From Paraburkholderia kirstenboschensis (lineage in GTDB: Bacteria > Pseudomonadota > Gammaproteobacteria > Burkholderiales > Burkholderiaceae): a DNA stretch of 64,000 nucleotides. Shown here in pieces: positions 62,668 to 64,000 of the stretch (positions are counted from its first letter, which is position 1; each line of letters starts with the position of its first letter). The notes under the pieces were generated by a model. It was not told the origin of the DNA, did no database searches, and saw nothing but the letters and a program-made list of their open reading frames with translations. Made by a program: the position numbers and the translations under genes. The DNA is taken from NCBI RefSeq assembly GCF_904848585.1, contig NZ_CAJHCR010000001.1, positions 806,001-870,000 of the forward strand, written 5' to 3'.

Positions 62668-62688
62668 CGTATTTATTGTGCTTACTTC

Positions 62689-63120
62689 ATGCGGCTCGTC
62701 ACTGCTGTACTGATTGTTCTGCTGGCGTTGATCCAGTATCCGCTTTGGTGGGGCCATGGCGGCTGGTTGCGCGTGCACGAACTGCAGCAGCAGCTCGCGC
62801 AGCAGATGCAAAAGAACGCCGACGCGAAACTGCGTAACGAGCGGATTCAGGGCGAGGTGCAGGATTTGCAGAACGGCACCGCTGCCGTCGAAGAGCGCGC
62901 CCGCTACGAAATGGGCATGGTCAAGGACAGCGAAGTGTTCGTGCAATTCGTGTCCCCGAACGCACCTTTGCCGACGGCAAACGCGCCTTCGGCTTCCACC
63001 TCGACCCGCGGCGAAGTGTCGTCGGCACCGCTGCATGTCGTGCCGAATCCGGAGTCGCGTGCGAAGCCCGAGCGCAAGCACGGCGGCAAGGCAGCGAAAG
63101 ACAAGAAGCCCGCGCACTGA
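62689..63120 (+). CDS. ftsB: cell division protein FtsB
   Basis: A 143-residue bitopic protein of the divisome. A single membrane segment (about 3-20, [19 protein letters not shown]) is followed by a periplasmic coiled coil (about 28-65, [20 protein letters not shown]) and the [19 protein letters not shown] motif typical of the family. It links FtsL and FtsQ. The C-terminal tail (about 90-143) is longer than in E. coli and Ser/Ala/Lys-rich. No Shine-Dalgarno sequence is visible before the ATG. Confidence 0.94.
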   Translation: MRLVTAVLIVLLALIQYPLWWGHGGWLRVHELQQQLAQQMQKNADAKLRNERIQGEVQDLQNGTAAVEERARYEMGMVKDSEVFVQFVSPNAPLPTANAPSASTSTRGEVSSAPLHVVPNPESRAKPERKHGGKAAKDKKPAH

Positions 63121-63148
63121 GCGCTGACGGCGACTCAATGCGAAGGCG

Positions 63149-63187
63149 AAAAAAAGGGCGCGGTGTCAATTGACCCGCGCCCTTTTT
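63149..63187. terminator. bidirectional terminator between ftsB and the lipoprotein gene
   Basis: AAAAAGGGCGCGG pairs with CCGCGCCCTTTTT, and the loop itself contains the palindrome GTCAATTGAC. A and T runs on both sides allow termination of both converging genes. Confidence 0.85.
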
Positions 63188-63272
63188 ACATCAGCGAGCA
63201 TTCAACAGGCGAAACCGCGGCCGGAACGCTGTGATCGCCAGCGTTCCAGCGCTACCAGGCGCGCTCAGTTCG

Positions 63273-63656
63273 TCACCAGCCCCAAGGCCCGTAGCCGATG
63301 CCGACACCGGTGCCCCAGCCATGTCCCCATCCACCGCCGTAATAGCTGCCGTACACACTCACCGGCACGGGCGGACTGTAATAGCGCGACCACGCCTGCG
63401 CGGCGTTTTCGGCGGCGATTGCCTGGTTTTGCTCGGCCATGACCTGCTGGTCGATTGCGTCGTAACGCTCGCGCTCAGCGGGCGTGAGCGGTTGCGCGGC
63501 GCTGGCCATGCCCGACTGGTCGGCGGGCAGCCGGCTGTAAATGGGCGAGGGCCCCGGCGGGTCCATCATGCAACCGGCCAACGCAGTGACGCCGGCCAGC
63601 GCCGTCAACGTGGCGAGGGTGCGCGCGGGACGTAGCAGCGAGATAGAAATGCTCAT
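63273..63656 (-). CDS. small glycine/tyrosine-rich lipoprotein
   Basis: A 127-residue predicted lipoprotein. LATLTALAGVTALAGC gives a lipobox with the modified cysteine at residue 29. The mature part has a charged helix (LTPAERERYDAIDQQVMAEQNQAIAAENAAQAW) and then a Tyr/Gly/Trp-rich tail (YGSYYGGGWGHGWGTGVGIG). No known domain is recognised. It may be an outer-membrane lipoprotein. It stands between ftsB and hslO. Confidence 0.78.
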   Translation of the reverse strand: MSISISLLRPARTLATLTALAGVTALAGCMMDPPGPSPIYSRLPADQSGMASAAQPLTPAERERYDAIDQQVMAEQNQAIAAENAAQAWSRYYSPPVPVSVYGSYYGGGWGHGWGTGVGIGYGPWGW

Positions 63657-63867
63657 GTTCGGTCTCGATCAGTCGGATACCTAAGTAAAACATGTGCAGC
63701 GGCATCGAGTGGCGCAGCCTCACAACGTCAAAGATACCGCGCCGCCTATGTGTGCAAAAGCCCGGAGCGGGGCGCGCGATTAATGACAATGGAAGTGATG
63801 GCAGGCGTCATCAGTTCAACCGAGGACGCCGCCGCGAGCGCGGAAAGCGCCCGCTTGGCCACCTGTT

Positions 63868-64000
63868 TCAGTGCCGTTGCCCAGCGGCCGGCGTCACACC
63901 TTGTGAGAGTGCGTTAGCGAGAAAAAGTTGCGCCACATCGACCGGGTCGAACTCATACCGCTGGTTGCAGAACTCACAATGAATCTCGACGTGGCCGCGC
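63868..64000 (-). CDS. hslO: Hsp33 redox chaperone, C-terminal end only
   Basis: The open frame runs off the window edge and ends with TGA at 63870-63868. The 43 visible residues include HVEIHCEFCNQRYEFDPVDV, which is the second half of the zinc-binding site of Hsp33 (C-x2-C followed by a tyrosine/aspartate segment). The first cysteine pair and the substrate-binding domain lie outside. Hsp33 is a cytosolic chaperone activated by oxidation when the cysteines release zinc. Confidence 0.85.
   Translation of the reverse strand, partial: RGHVEIHCEFCNQRYEFDPVDVAQLFLANALSQGVTPAAGQRH

Overview
The window is chromosomal DNA from a betaproteobacterium of the Burkholderia/Paraburkholderia group. The evidence is high GC with strongly GC3-biased codons, a phasin gene, a complete isc operon, the order two-component pair - aceE - aceF - lpd with a lipoyl domain on Lpd, and the order lysS - prfB - recJ - rpfE. 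The species cannot be read from the sequence. Nearly every gene is a core housekeeping gene. I see no insertion sequence, prophage, CRISPR array, rRNA or integron.

Layout. 1-3640: end of a beta-propeller protein, a fatty acid hydroxylase/sterol desaturase, an EI24 membrane protein, a CinA-like molybdopterin-binding protein and a rhodanese. 3640-8344: nitrogen control, with an enhancer-like palindrome, a sigma-54 promoter, glnA, and then glnL-glnG (NtrB/NtrC) behind two hairpins. 8533-16795: an S9 peptidase, exonuclease III, a small unknown protein, initiator tRNA, an Asp/Glu racemase, a cytosine-deaminase-like amidohydrolase and oligopeptidase A. 17053-18195: a lone membrane acyltransferase on the opposite strand to prlC and folD. 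18519-29758: folD, a PAS sensor kinase/FixJ-type regulator pair, and divergently the pyruvate dehydrogenase genes aceE, aceF, lpd.

29820-36521: phasin with a well-formed operator/promoter, a long non-coding gap, the penicillin-binding peptidase pbpG, an IclR regulator divergent from lutA-lutB (no lutC follows), and a Gly/Pro/Tyr-rich lipoprotein. 36737-43995: a small membrane protein, a low-molecular-weight phosphatase and iscR-iscS-iscU-iscA-hscB-hscA-fdx-iscX, with two IscR-type sites before iscR and a terminator-like hairpin between iscA and hscB. 44093-51128 (minus strand): a glycine-zipper protein, lysS with a 15-bp in-frame tandem repeat, prfB with its programmed frameshift, recJ and rpfE. 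51563-58444: lolC-lolD, a TatD nuclease, comEC and an alpha/beta hydrolase. 58566-63120: pyrG-kdsA-eno-ftsB. The end holds a small lipoprotein and the 3' end of hslO.

No clearly new system stands out. The observations most worth checking are regulatory (sigma-54/NtrC at glnA, paired operators at phaP, paired IscR boxes, the isc internal terminator) and structural (lut operon without lutC, acyltransferase inserted between prlC and folD, inverted repeat inside the pdh cluster, short tandem repeats in lysS and before tatD and the hydrolase gene).
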